From Chitinophagaceae bacterium (lineage in GTDB: Bacteria; Bacteroidota; Bacteroidia; Chitinophagales; Chitinophagaceae), in assembly GCA_947452875.1 (NCBI GenBank), contig CANGEZ010000100.1, positions 1 to 7,087 on the forward strand: a stretch of 7,087 bases of DNA. Direction: 5' to 3'. The translations under genes were made by a program, and so were the position numbers. A model generated the notes under the pieces. The model saw only the letters and a program-made list of their open reading frames with translations, was not told where the DNA came from and made no database searches. Shown here piece by piece: positions 1-5,200 of this stretch. Position 1 is the first letter of the stretch, and the number at the start of each line of letters is the position of its first letter.

Positions 1-924
1 ATTTACCGTCCGGCGGCGATTGATCAGCTAGAAGTTTTAGGAAGTCAAATTGGCTTTGATGTTTACAGTGAAAGAGAAAATAAATATGCGGTTTCCATTG
101 TGCAAATTGCAATTAAAGAAGCCAAGGCAAAAAATAAAAATGTAATCATTATTGATACGGCCGGTCGTTTGGCAGTGGATGAAGTGATGATGACGGAAGT
201 CGCCAATATTAAAGCGGCTGTAAATCCACAGGAAATTTTGTTTGTCGTGGATAGCATGACCGGTCAGGATGCGGTGAATACGGCTGCAGCTTTTAATGAA
301 AGACTAGATTTCAGCGGCGTTGTACTAACCAAATTAGATGGTGATACTAGAGGTGGTGCCGCTTTATCTATTAAATACACGGTAAACAAACCTATCAAGT
401 TCAGCAGTAGCGGTGAAAAAATGGATACGTTGGATGTGTTTTATCCAGACAGGATGGCGCAGCGAATCCTTGGAATGGGTGATATCGTAAGTTTAGTGGA
501 AAAAGCCCAGGAACAATTCGATGAAGCCGAAGCCGCAAAGCTTGAAAAGAAAATCAGAAAGAATCAGTTTGATTTTGAAGATTTTAAAACACAGTTGCAG
601 CAAATCAAAAAAATGGGAAATCTCAAAGATTTGATGGGTATGATTCCCGGTGTTGGAAAACAAATAAAAGATTTGGACATCAATGACGATGCTTTCAAAG
701 GAATCGAGGCTATGATTAACTCGATGACAATGGAAGAACGCCGCAATCCTGATGTAATCAATCCAAGTCGTAAACAACGCATTGCCAAAGGAAGCGGAAA
801 GGATTTAGCAGAGCTTAATCAATTTCTCAAGCAATTTGAACAAATGAAGGATATGATGAAGATGATGAACAAAATGCCAATGGGCAGAATGCCGGGTATG
901 GGCGGGATGATGGGAAAGAGGTAG
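1..924 (+). CDS. ffh: Signal recognition particle protein Ffh, 3' part (5' end outside window)
   Basis: Ffh is the GTPase subunit of the signal recognition particle. It binds 4.5S/SRP RNA and hydrophobic signal sequences emerging from the ribosome and delivers them to the receptor FtsY. The frame is open from base 1, so the N domain and P-loop lie upstream. 307 residues are visible. Numbering from the first visible codon, there is the G3 motif DTAGR (52-56), the conserved VVDSMTGQDAV stretch (about 82-92), the G4 motif TKLDGD (110-115), RGGAALS, and the closing-loop region SSSGEK. The M domain follows, with the RNA-binding helix-turn-helix SRKQRIAKGSG and a Met-rich tail (MKDMMKMMNKMPMGRMPGMG) typical of the signal-peptide groove. 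Stop is TAG at 922. The first ATG/GTG-type codon inside the window (GTG at 100) is not the real start, because clear Ffh homology (YRPAAIDQLEVLG) precedes it. ffh lies upstream of rpsP-rimM as in many bacteria, but with one gene in between. Confidence 0.97.
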   Translation: MYRPAAIDQLEVLGSQIGFDVYSERENKYAVSIVQIAIKEAKAKNKNVIIIDTAGRLAVDEVMMTEVANIKAAVNPQEILFVVDSMTGQDAVNTAAAFNERLDFSGVVLTKLDGDTRGGAALSIKYTVNKPIKFSSSGEKMDTLDVFYPDRMAQRILGMGDIVSLVEKAQEQFDEAEAAKLEKKIRKNQFDFEDFKTQLQQIKKMGNLKDLMGMIPGVGKQIKDLDINDDAFKGIEAMINSMTMEERRNPDVINPSRKQRIAKGSGKDLAELNQFLKQFEQMKDMMKMMNKMPMGRMPGMGGMMGKR

Positions 925-927
925 GTG

Positions 928-950
928 CCCCCTCGATCCCCCAAAGGGGA
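928..950. repeat. GC-rich REP-like palindrome just after ffh
   Basis: Three bases after the ffh stop lies a strikingly GC-rich stretch in AT-rich surroundings: a C5 run (928-932), then TCGAT, then CCCCC-AAA-GGGG. CCCC (939-942) and GGGG (946-949) can form a four-pair stem with a three-base loop. Sequences of the type CCCCCTCGATCCCCCAAAGGGG are, to my knowledge, common intergenic repeats in Bacteroidota genomes, so I read this as one copy of such a family. It could also act as a weak ffh terminator, since a T run follows at 962-966, but the stem is short and the T run is not adjacent. Confidence 0.5.
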
Positions 951-1020
951 AGTTGATTGTGTTTTTCTTGAATTCAATTTTCTTTATTGCCTACCATTTG
1001 ACTTTTTAATACAGAAGAAA

Positions 1021-2022
1021 ATGAAAAAATTGGTTTGTATATTTTTTCTTTTGAGTTTTTCTAAAGTCTTTGGGCAAACAAATACCGCACAAGACTTCGG
1101 ATTTAGACATCTTATTTTTAAATACAAAGGAGATAAAATTGACATCTTAATAAAATCAAAAAAAGGCGAAGAAAACATTCCGAAACCTATTTTCTTTTTT
1201 TGCCAAGGAAGCTTGCCTATCCCATTGATAATATTCCAAGGAAAAGATGTTTATAGCACTTTTCCGTTTAACCCAGACAGCCTATCCAAATATTTTCATT
1301 TGGTTATTATCAGTAAACCATGCATTCCACTTATCGCTGACGTAGCGATGCTCAAATCAGACTTTACTTATGTAGACAGCACTGGAAAATTTCCTAAAGA
1401 ATACATTGACAGAAATTTATTAAGCTATTACGTTCCAAGGAACATTGCAATTATAAAATATCTGCAAAAACAACCCTGGGCTTCTAAAAATCGCCTTGTT
1501 GTTGCAGGTCATTCGGAAGGCAGTACAATTGGTGCAAAAATGGCAATCGATTGTAAACTTGTTACAAATCTTATTTATTCAGGAGGAAACCCAATGGGAA
1601 GAATATTGTCTATCATCGAGCAAAGCAGGGCGAATGAAACTGATACAGATAGCACCAAATATGGAGAAAACGACATGGGTTACTGGGCTGATGTTGTAGC
1701 AAACAGAAATGATATGAGTGATTCACATGGAGACACTTACAAAGCAACGTTTGAGTTCTCAGAACCAATGGTTAAAGAGCTAGAAAAACTCAAAATCCCT
1801 GTTTTGGTTTCGTATGGTACGAAGGATTGGAGCTCACCCTACAACGACTTCTTGCGAGTGGATATTATTCGTAAAAACAAAAACAATTTTACTTTTAAAG
1901 CATATGTTGGGACAGAACACAACTTTTTTCCATTGACAGAAGACAACAAACCTAATTACAATATCTTTAATTGGGATAAAGTTGCAAACGACTGGATACA
2001 TTGGTTAATGGAAAATGAATAA
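1021..2022 (+). CDS. Secreted alpha/beta hydrolase, substrate unknown
   Basis: A 333-residue exported protein with an alpha/beta-hydrolase fold. Residues 1-18 form a signal peptide (MKKLVCIFFLLSFSKVFG, probable cut before Gln19), so it should work in the periplasm or outside. The nucleophile elbow is GHSEG with Ser165 (RLVVAGHSEGS); the acid is probably Asp269 (VSYGTKDW) after the penultimate strand, and the base is His300 (GTEHNFF), giving a complete Ser-Asp-His triad in the right order. The FFFCQGS strand (58-64) fits the oxyanion-hole region. The segment between about 190 and 250 would be the cap. I chose ATG 1021 because it begins the signal peptide and follows a purine-rich AGAAGAAA. The frame is open back to the ffh stop, but those 32 codons cross the GC-rich repeat and would bury the signal peptide. 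A weak promoter candidate is TTG at 968-970, 21 bases, then TAccaTTTG (one base too long for the -7 consensus). It sits between ffh and rpsP with no functional link evident. Esterase, peptidase and thioesterase all remain possible. Confidence 0.85.
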   Translation: MKKLVCIFFLLSFSKVFGQTNTAQDFGFRHLIFKYKGDKIDILIKSKKGEENIPKPIFFFCQGSLPIPLIIFQGKDVYSTFPFNPDSLSKYFHLVIISKPCIPLIADVAMLKSDFTYVDSTGKFPKEYIDRNLLSYYVPRNIAIIKYLQKQPWASKNRLVVAGHSEGSTIGAKMAIDCKLVTNLIYSGGNPMGRILSIIEQSRANETDTDSTKYGENDMGYWADVVANRNDMSDSHGDTYKATFEFSEPMVKELEKLKIPVLVSYGTKDWSSPYNDFLRVDIIRKNKNNFTFKAYVGTEHNFFPLTEDNKPNYNIFNWDKVANDWIHWLMENE

Positions 2023-2046
2023 TATCCTAGACATTGCATTTTTAGT

Positions 2047-2071
2047 TAGCCCAATTATAAATGGTGGGCTA
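2047..2071. other. Perfect 7-bp inverted repeat after the hydrolase gene
   Basis: TAGCCCA (2047-2053) and TGGGCTA (2065-2071) are perfect complements around an 11-base loop; ATT and AAT inside the loop can extend the stem with a GG bulge. It begins 24 bases after the hydrolase stop, where a terminator would be expected, but no T run follows directly (TGAAGAAAAATCC). The nearest T-rich stretch starts about 20 bases later. It could be a 3'-end stabilising hairpin or an imperfect terminator. No T run follows on the other strand either. Confidence 0.45.
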
Positions 2072-2116
2072 TGAAGAAAAATCCTCATAAATCTCTTTTT
2101 TTTCAAAAAATCCCCT

Positions 2117-2124
2117 TATCTTCG
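2117..2124 (+). promoter_or_regulatory. -7 promoter box for rpsP (TATCTTCG)
   Basis: TATCTTCG matches the Bacteroidota primary-sigma -7 element TAnnTTTG at all but one position (C for T). The expected -33 region about 20 bases upstream (around 2094-2098) is a T-rich tract without a clear TTG, so the upstream half is weak. Transcription would start near 2129-2131, giving an rpsP leader of about 57 bases. The same octamer occurs upstream of the pseudouridine synthase pair on the other strand. Confidence 0.6.
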
Positions 2125-2129
2125 CCTCC

Positions 2130-2144
2130 CCGATTTAAAATCGG
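2130..2144. promoter_or_regulatory. 15-bp palindrome at the predicted rpsP transcription start
   Basis: CCGATTTAAAATCGG is a perfect palindrome with a single central A (CCGATTT / AAATCGG). It lies 6 bases after the -7 box, so it is either the first few bases of the rpsP transcript, where it would form a 5' hairpin, or a protein-binding operator overlapping the start site. Ribosomal protein operons often have structured leaders, but I cannot tie this element to a known regulator. Confidence 0.4.
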
Positions 2145-2186
2145 ATTAAACCCTATTGTTCACAACCGAAAAAATTTCTATTTTTT

Positions 2187-2669
2187 ATGGCTGTAAAAAT
2201 GAGATTACAAAGACATGGTTCTAAGAAAAGACCATTCTATTTCATTGTTGTTGCAGACGGACGCAGTCCTCGCGACGGTAAATTCATTCAAAAATTAGGT
2301 ACTTACAATCCTTTGACTGTTCCTGCAACTGTGCAGGTAGACCGTCAGAAAGCATTGGATTGGCTACAGAAAGGTGCTCAACCCACTGACACTGTACGTC
2401 GTATTCTTTCTTTCAAAGGTGTATTGTTCCTTAAACATTTGCTTCGTGGTGTAAGCTTAGGCTTATTTGATGAAGCAACTGCAATGGAGAAATTTACCAA
2501 GTGGAGTGTTGAGCATGATGCTCACATTGCTAAGCGCCAAGGTGCTCATAAAAAAGCACGTATGGATAGCCGCAATGTGCCTGTTGTAAAAAGAGTTGAA
2601 TCTACTCCAGTAGTAGAAGCTCCTGCACAAACAGAAGTAACACAAGAAGAAACTAAAACAGAAGAATAA
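2187..2669 (+). CDS. rpsP: 30S ribosomal protein S16 with C-terminal extension
   Basis: S16 is an early-assembling 30S protein that binds 16S rRNA in the lower body and helps fold the 5' and central domains. Residues 1-60 are typical: MAVKMRLQRHGSKKRPFYFIVVADGRSPRDGKFIQKLGTYNP, then DRQKALDWLQKGAQPTDTVRRIL. At 160 residues it is about twice the length of the E. coli protein. The extra part has a conserved-looking helical block (about 80-127, FDEATAMEKFTKWSVEHDAHIAKR...) and an acidic, Thr/Glu/Pro-rich, probably disordered tail (VEAPAQTEVTQEETKTEE). Such long S16 proteins are usual in Bacteroidota. The start ATG 2187 has only A/T-rich sequence before it and no Shine-Dalgarno, normal for the phylum. 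A promoter lies at 2117 and a strong terminator at 2695, so the gene can be transcribed on its own although rimM follows 83 bases later. Confidence 0.97.
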   Translation: MAVKMRLQRHGSKKRPFYFIVVADGRSPRDGKFIQKLGTYNPLTVPATVQVDRQKALDWLQKGAQPTDTVRRILSFKGVLFLKHLLRGVSLGLFDEATAMEKFTKWSVEHDAHIAKRQGAHKKARMDSRNVPVVKRVESTPVVEAPAQTEVTQEETKTEE

Positions 2670-2694
2670 TTATCTCTGTACTGTAAATTCTTTC

Positions 2695-2721
2695 AAGTCC
2701 CGTATAATGCGGGACTTTTTT
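2695..2721 (+). terminator. Intrinsic terminator after rpsP
   Basis: AAGTCCCG (2695-2702) pairs perfectly with CGGGACTT (2710-2717) around a seven-base loop (TATAATG), followed at once by a T run (2716-2721). It begins 25 bases after the rpsP stop. This is a textbook rho-independent terminator between rpsP and rimM, so rimM expression needs read-through or its own promoter. Confidence 0.9.
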
Positions 2722-2751
2722 AATTTTGACTTTTTAATTTTGATTTTTAAT
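2717..2751 (+). repeat. 14-bp tandem repeat between terminator and rimM
   Basis: TTTTTAATTTTGAC (2717-2730) is followed directly by TTTTTAATTTTGAT (2731-2744), 13 of 14 bases identical, and by a partial third unit TTTTTAAT (2744-2751) that runs up to the rimM ATG. The array shares its first bases with the T run of the rpsP terminator. A 14-base piece, TTTGACTTTTTAAT (2725-2738), recurs exactly at 997-1010, ahead of the hydrolase gene. Confidence 0.7.
2721..2742 (+). promoter_or_regulatory. Tandem -7-like boxes ahead of rimM
   Basis: Each full repeat unit contains TAATTTTG (2721-2728 and 2735-2742), which fits the Bacteroidota -7 consensus TAnnTTTG exactly. The second box would start transcription almost at the rimM ATG (2753), giving a near-leaderless message. 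No convincing -33 TTTG is seen 19-21 bases upstream of either box, and the region is so AT-rich that chance matches are likely. Still, the strong terminator just upstream makes a separate rimM promoter plausible. Confidence 0.35.
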
Positions 2752-2752
2752 A

Positions 2753-3268
2753 ATGCCTGAATATTTTAAAATAGGTAAACTCGTAGCCAGTTATGGATTA
2801 ACAGGCGAATTGGTATTGCAACACCATCTTGGTAAAAAGACCAGTCTAAAAGGATTAGAGGCGATTTTTATTGAAGAGGGAACGAATAATTTCATGCCCT
2901 ACTTTATTGAAAAAACGACTATAAAAAGCGACACCGAAACCTATATCAAATTGGAAGGAATTGATAATAAAGAAATCGCCCGAAAACTCACTCCAAAAGA
3001 AGTATGGCTCTTAGAAGAAGATTTTCAGAAATTCTCAGACAAGTCTTCTCCAATTGCATTGCTCGGTTATACAATGATTGAAGGAGAAAATGAACTCGGT
3101 ATGGTAACTGAAGTTATCGAACAACCCCATCAGATTTTATGCACCATTTTATACAAAGGAAAAGAAGCCTTGATTCCGGTACACGAAGAATCCTTAATAA
3201 AAATCGATAAGAAAAATAGAAAAGTATATGTTGAATTGCCGGAGGGGCTTTTGGATATTTACGAGTAG
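2753..3268 (+). CDS. rimM: Ribosome maturation factor RimM
   Basis: RimM is needed for efficient maturation of the 16S rRNA 3' domain (30S head) and binds ribosomal protein S19. The 171-residue product has the usual two-domain build. The N-terminal beta-barrel begins with FKIGKLVASYGLTGELVLQHHLG (the family's G-x-hG-x-x-Gev pattern) and includes KLEGIDNKEIARKLTPKEVWL (about 82-102). The C-terminal PRC-barrel starts near residue 105 (ALLGYTMIEGENELGMVTEVIEQPHQILCTILYKGKEALIPVHEESLIKID) and ends with the characteristic ELPEGLLDIY. Length is normal for the family. The start at ATG 2753 directly precedes the homologous region. It has tandem stops (TAG at 3266, TAA at 3269). Its position after rpsP is conserved across bacteria. 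The usual next genes, trmD and rplS, are absent, and a convergent block begins instead. Confidence 0.95.
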   Translation: MPEYFKIGKLVASYGLTGELVLQHHLGKKTSLKGLEAIFIEEGTNNFMPYFIEKTTIKSDTETYIKLEGIDNKEIARKLTPKEVWLLEEDFQKFSDKSSPIALLGYTMIEGENELGMVTEVIEQPHQILCTILYKGKEALIPVHEESLIKIDKKNRKVYVELPEGLLDIYE

Positions 3269-3273
3269 TAAAT

Positions 3274-3356
3274 AATTTGGTGATTTGATAATTCGTTAAT
3301 TTGATAATTAAAACTGCCACATTTTCAAATCATCAAATTTCCAAATCATCAAATTT
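3274..3356. repeat. AT-rich imperfect inverted repeat at the convergent junction
   Basis: The intergenic space between rimM and the RluA-family gene is almost entirely built from variants of AATTTGATnATTTG. The left arm (3274-3309) and the reverse complement of the right arm (3320-3355) match at about 27 of 36 positions by my count, around a ten-base loop (AAAACTGCCA). The right arm holds two exact 15-base direct repeats, CAAATCATCAAATTT (3326-3340 and 3342-3356), at a 16-base period. The last copy covers the stop codon and final codons of the RluA-family gene, giving tandem TGA TGA stops. It resembles AT-rich intergenic repeats I know from Bacteroidota genomes. It could serve as a bidirectional transcription stop, but lacks a GC-rich stem. 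Confidence 0.6.
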
Positions 3357-4095
3357 TGCTTAACTGCTGCATCAACGCCCTAAACTCTTTAGGCATTTCA
3401 GTACTGATTTCATGGTGCGTTCCATGTTCATCATCAAAAATAAGTTTGTAAGAATGTAAAGCCAATCTGCTAATCATTGGTCTTTCTTCTTCATCATGCT
3501 TACTGAGTTTGAATTTCTTTTTGAAGGAAGATAATAAAACGGGTTTCCCATCTCCATACATATCATCACAAGCCAAAGGATGTCCCCAGTTTTTGCAGTG
3601 TACTCTAATTTGATGCGTTCTGCCCGTATGTAATTGAAAAGAAACGAGTGAAAATTGTTTGTGCGCTTCCAAAACTTCATATCCTGTTGAAGAAGGCTTC
3701 CCATTTCTATGTATGGTCATCATGCCTTTAATGACAGGATGTTCGGAAATAGGAGCATCGATTAGTCCAGAAGTTGTTGCCGGCATTCCCAATACAACAC
3801 CTAAATAATATTTTTCAATTTTTCTCTCTTCAAAAAGCATTGAAAAAAACTTATGCGTAGCTTCTGTTTTTGCAAATACAATCAGTCCGCTGGTATCTTT
3901 ATCCAAGCGGTGAACGGTGAATATTTGGCCATATTTTTCAATCAGAAATTCTTTGAGCGATTTTTCTGATTGCGCCCTGTCCGGAATACTGAGCATGCCG
4001 GCAGGTTTGTTGATGGCAACAAATTCGTCATTTTCAAAAACGATTTGAATGGAATGTTTAGTCACTTGCTTTTTGAGATTTCTTTTTAGAAGCAT
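3349..4095 (-). CDS. RluA-family RNA pseudouridine synthase
   Basis: It converts specific uridines in rRNA or tRNA to pseudouridine; the target cannot be told from sequence. The 248-residue protein is a bare catalytic domain without an S4 domain. Motif I is INKPAGMLSIPD (29-40). The catalytic motif is HRLDKDTSGLIVFAK (62-76) with Asp65. RKIEKYYLGVV (91-101) supplies the conserved Tyr. Motif III is LHTGRTHQIRVHCKNWGHPLACDDMYGDG (about 155-183), followed by a lineage-type insertion KPVLLSSFKKKFKLSKHDEE (184-203) before RLALHSYKL. ATG 4095 gives a 38-base overlap with the preceding pseudouridine synthase gene. A GTG at 4065 would shorten the overlap to 8 bases and drop ten basic, non-conserved residues, so the start is uncertain. 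The overlap indicates one mRNA with translational coupling. The stop lies inside the AT-rich junction repeat. Confidence 0.93.
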   Translation of the reverse strand: MLLKRNLKKQVTKHSIQIVFENDEFVAINKPAGMLSIPDRAQSEKSLKEFLIEKYGQIFTVHRLDKDTSGLIVFAKTEATHKFFSMLFEERKIEKYYLGVVLGMPATTSGLIDAPISEHPVIKGMMTIHRNGKPSSTGYEVLEAHKQFSLVSFQLHTGRTHQIRVHCKNWGHPLACDDMYGDGKPVLLSSFKKKFKLSKHDEEERPMISRLALHSYKLIFDDEHGTHHEISTEMPKEFRALMQQLSKI

Positions 4096-5074
4096 TTAAG
4101 TATTTCAGCAATCGGATTTCTTTTTCACTTAAGAAACGCCATTTGCCTCTTTCTACATTTTTCTTTGTAAGACCAGCATACATAACTCTATCCAACCCTT
4201 TAACATCATATTTCAAATGTTCGAAAATACGTCTTACGATTCTGTTTCGTCCACTATGAATTTCAATACCAATGATAGATTTATCTTTTGAATCAGCATA
4301 AGCCAGACTATCAACTAAAACAGGGCCGTCTTCTAAAATCAAACCCTTTAAAATTTTATCGAAATCTCCCTTGGTTAATATCTTATCAAGCTTGACTTCG
4401 TATATTTTTTTGATTTCAAAACTAGGATGAGATAATTTTTGAGTGAGATCGCCGTCGTTGGTAAACAATAAAACGCCTGAAGTATTTCTATCTAATCTGC
4501 CGATAGGATAAACTCTTTCAGTGGTTGCATTTTGAATCAATTGCAACACCGTTTTTCTACCTTGAGGATCTTCAGTAGTGGTGATGTAATCTTTAGGCTT
4601 ATTGAGAAGTATGTATTGTAGATTTTTAGTGATGAAGATTTTTTTATTGTTGTAATAAACTTCATCTGTTGGTTCTATTTTAAAGCCAGGCTCTATGATC
4701 ACCTTCCCGTTTACTTTCACTTTGCCTTCGGTAACAAAGGCAACAGCATCTCTTCTCGAACAAATACCGCAATGAGCCAAGTATTTATTGAGTGGCATGG
4801 AAGCGTGGTCTGCTTTTGCGGCTACAATTGTCTTAGTTTTTGAATTTGGGGTTGCAGCTTCTTTATTATTGGAAGTTGGTGCTTTTGCTAGAGGTGCTTT
4901 AGGATTGGCTAATGCATTTTTCTTAGCCATTCTTGCCTGATATTTTTCTTCTTTTACTTTGTCGAAATAGGCAGCTCTTTCTTTTTTTATCTTTTTCTTT
5001 TCCTGGCGAAAAGCTTCTTTTACAGCGCTGTTTTTTTTGGGATTTGCAAATTTTTGAAATGCAGATTGGCTCAT
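4058..5074 (-). CDS. RsuA/RluB-family pseudouridine synthase with S4 domain and Lys-rich N-terminal extension
   Basis: An rRNA pseudouridine synthase of the RsuA/RluB/RluE/RluF family, most like RluB, which modifies helix 89 of 23S rRNA near the peptidyl transferase centre; the exact target is an inference. The 338-residue protein has three parts. Residues 1-90 form a Lys/Ala-rich, probably disordered extension, partly coiled-coil (EAFRQEKKKIKKERAAYFDK). An S4 RNA-binding domain lies at about 94-140 (MPLNKYLAHCGICSRRDAVAFVTEGKVKVNGK). The catalytic domain starts near 152 with LLNKPKDYITTTEDPQGRKTV, has the active site GRLDRNTSGVLLFTNDGDL with Asp195, and the late motif IEIHSGRNRIVRRIFEHLKYDVKGLDRVMYAGL. 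The core length is normal; the extension is extra, as is frequent in Bacteroidota homologues. A -7 box lies upstream at 5116-5123, and the next gene overlaps its 3' end. Confidence 0.93.
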   Translation of the reverse strand: MSQSAFQKFANPKKNSAVKEAFRQEKKKIKKERAAYFDKVKEEKYQARMAKKNALANPKAPLAKAPTSNNKEAATPNSKTKTIVAAKADHASMPLNKYLAHCGICSRRDAVAFVTEGKVKVNGKVIIEPGFKIEPTDEVYYNNKKIFITKNLQYILLNKPKDYITTTEDPQGRKTVLQLIQNATTERVYPIGRLDRNTSGVLLFTNDGDLTQKLSHPSFEIKKIYEVKLDKILTKGDFDKILKGLILEDGPVLVDSLAYADSKDKSIIGIEIHSGRNRIVRRIFEHLKYDVKGLDRVMYAGLTKKNVERGKWRFLSEKEIRLLKYLNASKKKSQKASD

Positions 5075-5091
5075 GTTATTTAAGTTTTATG

Positions 5092-5105
5092 CTGTTTTTC
5101 AACAG
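5092..5105 (-). promoter_or_regulatory. Small leader hairpin of the pseudouridine synthase pair
   Basis: CTGTT and AACAG pair perfectly around a four-base loop, within the stretch between the predicted transcription start and the ATG at 5074. Five pairs is short, so this may be chance. Confidence 0.25.
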
Positions 5106-5115
5106 TAATGAAGGA

Positions 5116-5123
5116 CGAAGATA
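5116..5123 (-). promoter_or_regulatory. -7 promoter box for the pseudouridine synthase pair (TATCTTCG)
   Basis: On the - strand this reads TATCTTCG, the same octamer as upstream of rpsP and one base off TAnnTTTG. A TTTG upstream lies 24 bases away, longer than the usual 19-21, so the -33 part is poor. Transcription would start near 5110, giving a leader of about 35 bases. It lies just downstream of the terminator of the preceding gene, as expected for an independent unit. Confidence 0.55.
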
Positions 5124-5148
5124 CAATTTAAAACAGAGTATCATGCAC

Positions 5149-5175
5149 AAAAAAAGCGTGCTTAAACAAGCACGC
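5149..5175 (-). terminator. Intrinsic terminator after the Spy-like gene
   Basis: On the - strand GCGTGCTT and AAGCACGC form a perfect eight-pair GC-rich stem with a four-base loop (5156-5163 and 5168-5175), followed at once by seven T (5155-5149). It starts 25 bases after the stop codon of the Spy-like gene. A clear rho-independent terminator separating that gene from the pseudouridine synthase pair. Confidence 0.92.
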
Positions 5176-5200
5176 CCTTATTCAATCTGCATTTAAGCGC

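Noticed and set aside
493..788. Open frames on the - strand opposite ffh.
   Set aside because: They lie antisense to the conserved Ffh M domain and their products have no recognisable features; shadows of the real gene.
922..1020. The hydrolase frame is the same as that of ffh and stays open from the ffh TAG to 1021, which could suggest stop-codon read-through or a GTG start at 925.
   Set aside because: The 32 intervening codons cross a GC-rich repeat and ordinary intergenic sequence, and a clear signal peptide starts at ATG 1021. One frame in three agrees by chance.
2092..2112. T8-C-A6 stretch upstream of rpsP as a hairpin or terminator for the hydrolase gene.
   Set aside because: Only A-T pairs with a one-base loop; not a stable structure. 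It is more likely the T-rich upstream promoter region.
3269..3360. CRISPR-like array at the convergent junction because of the 15-base direct repeats.
   Set aside because: Only two exact copies, separated by a single base, with no spacers; simple AT-rich repeat.
4933..5196. Open frame on the + strand spanning the start of the RluB-type gene and the intergenic region.
   Set aside because: It runs through the terminator, promoter box and antisense coding sequence; no signal, motif or start context supports it.
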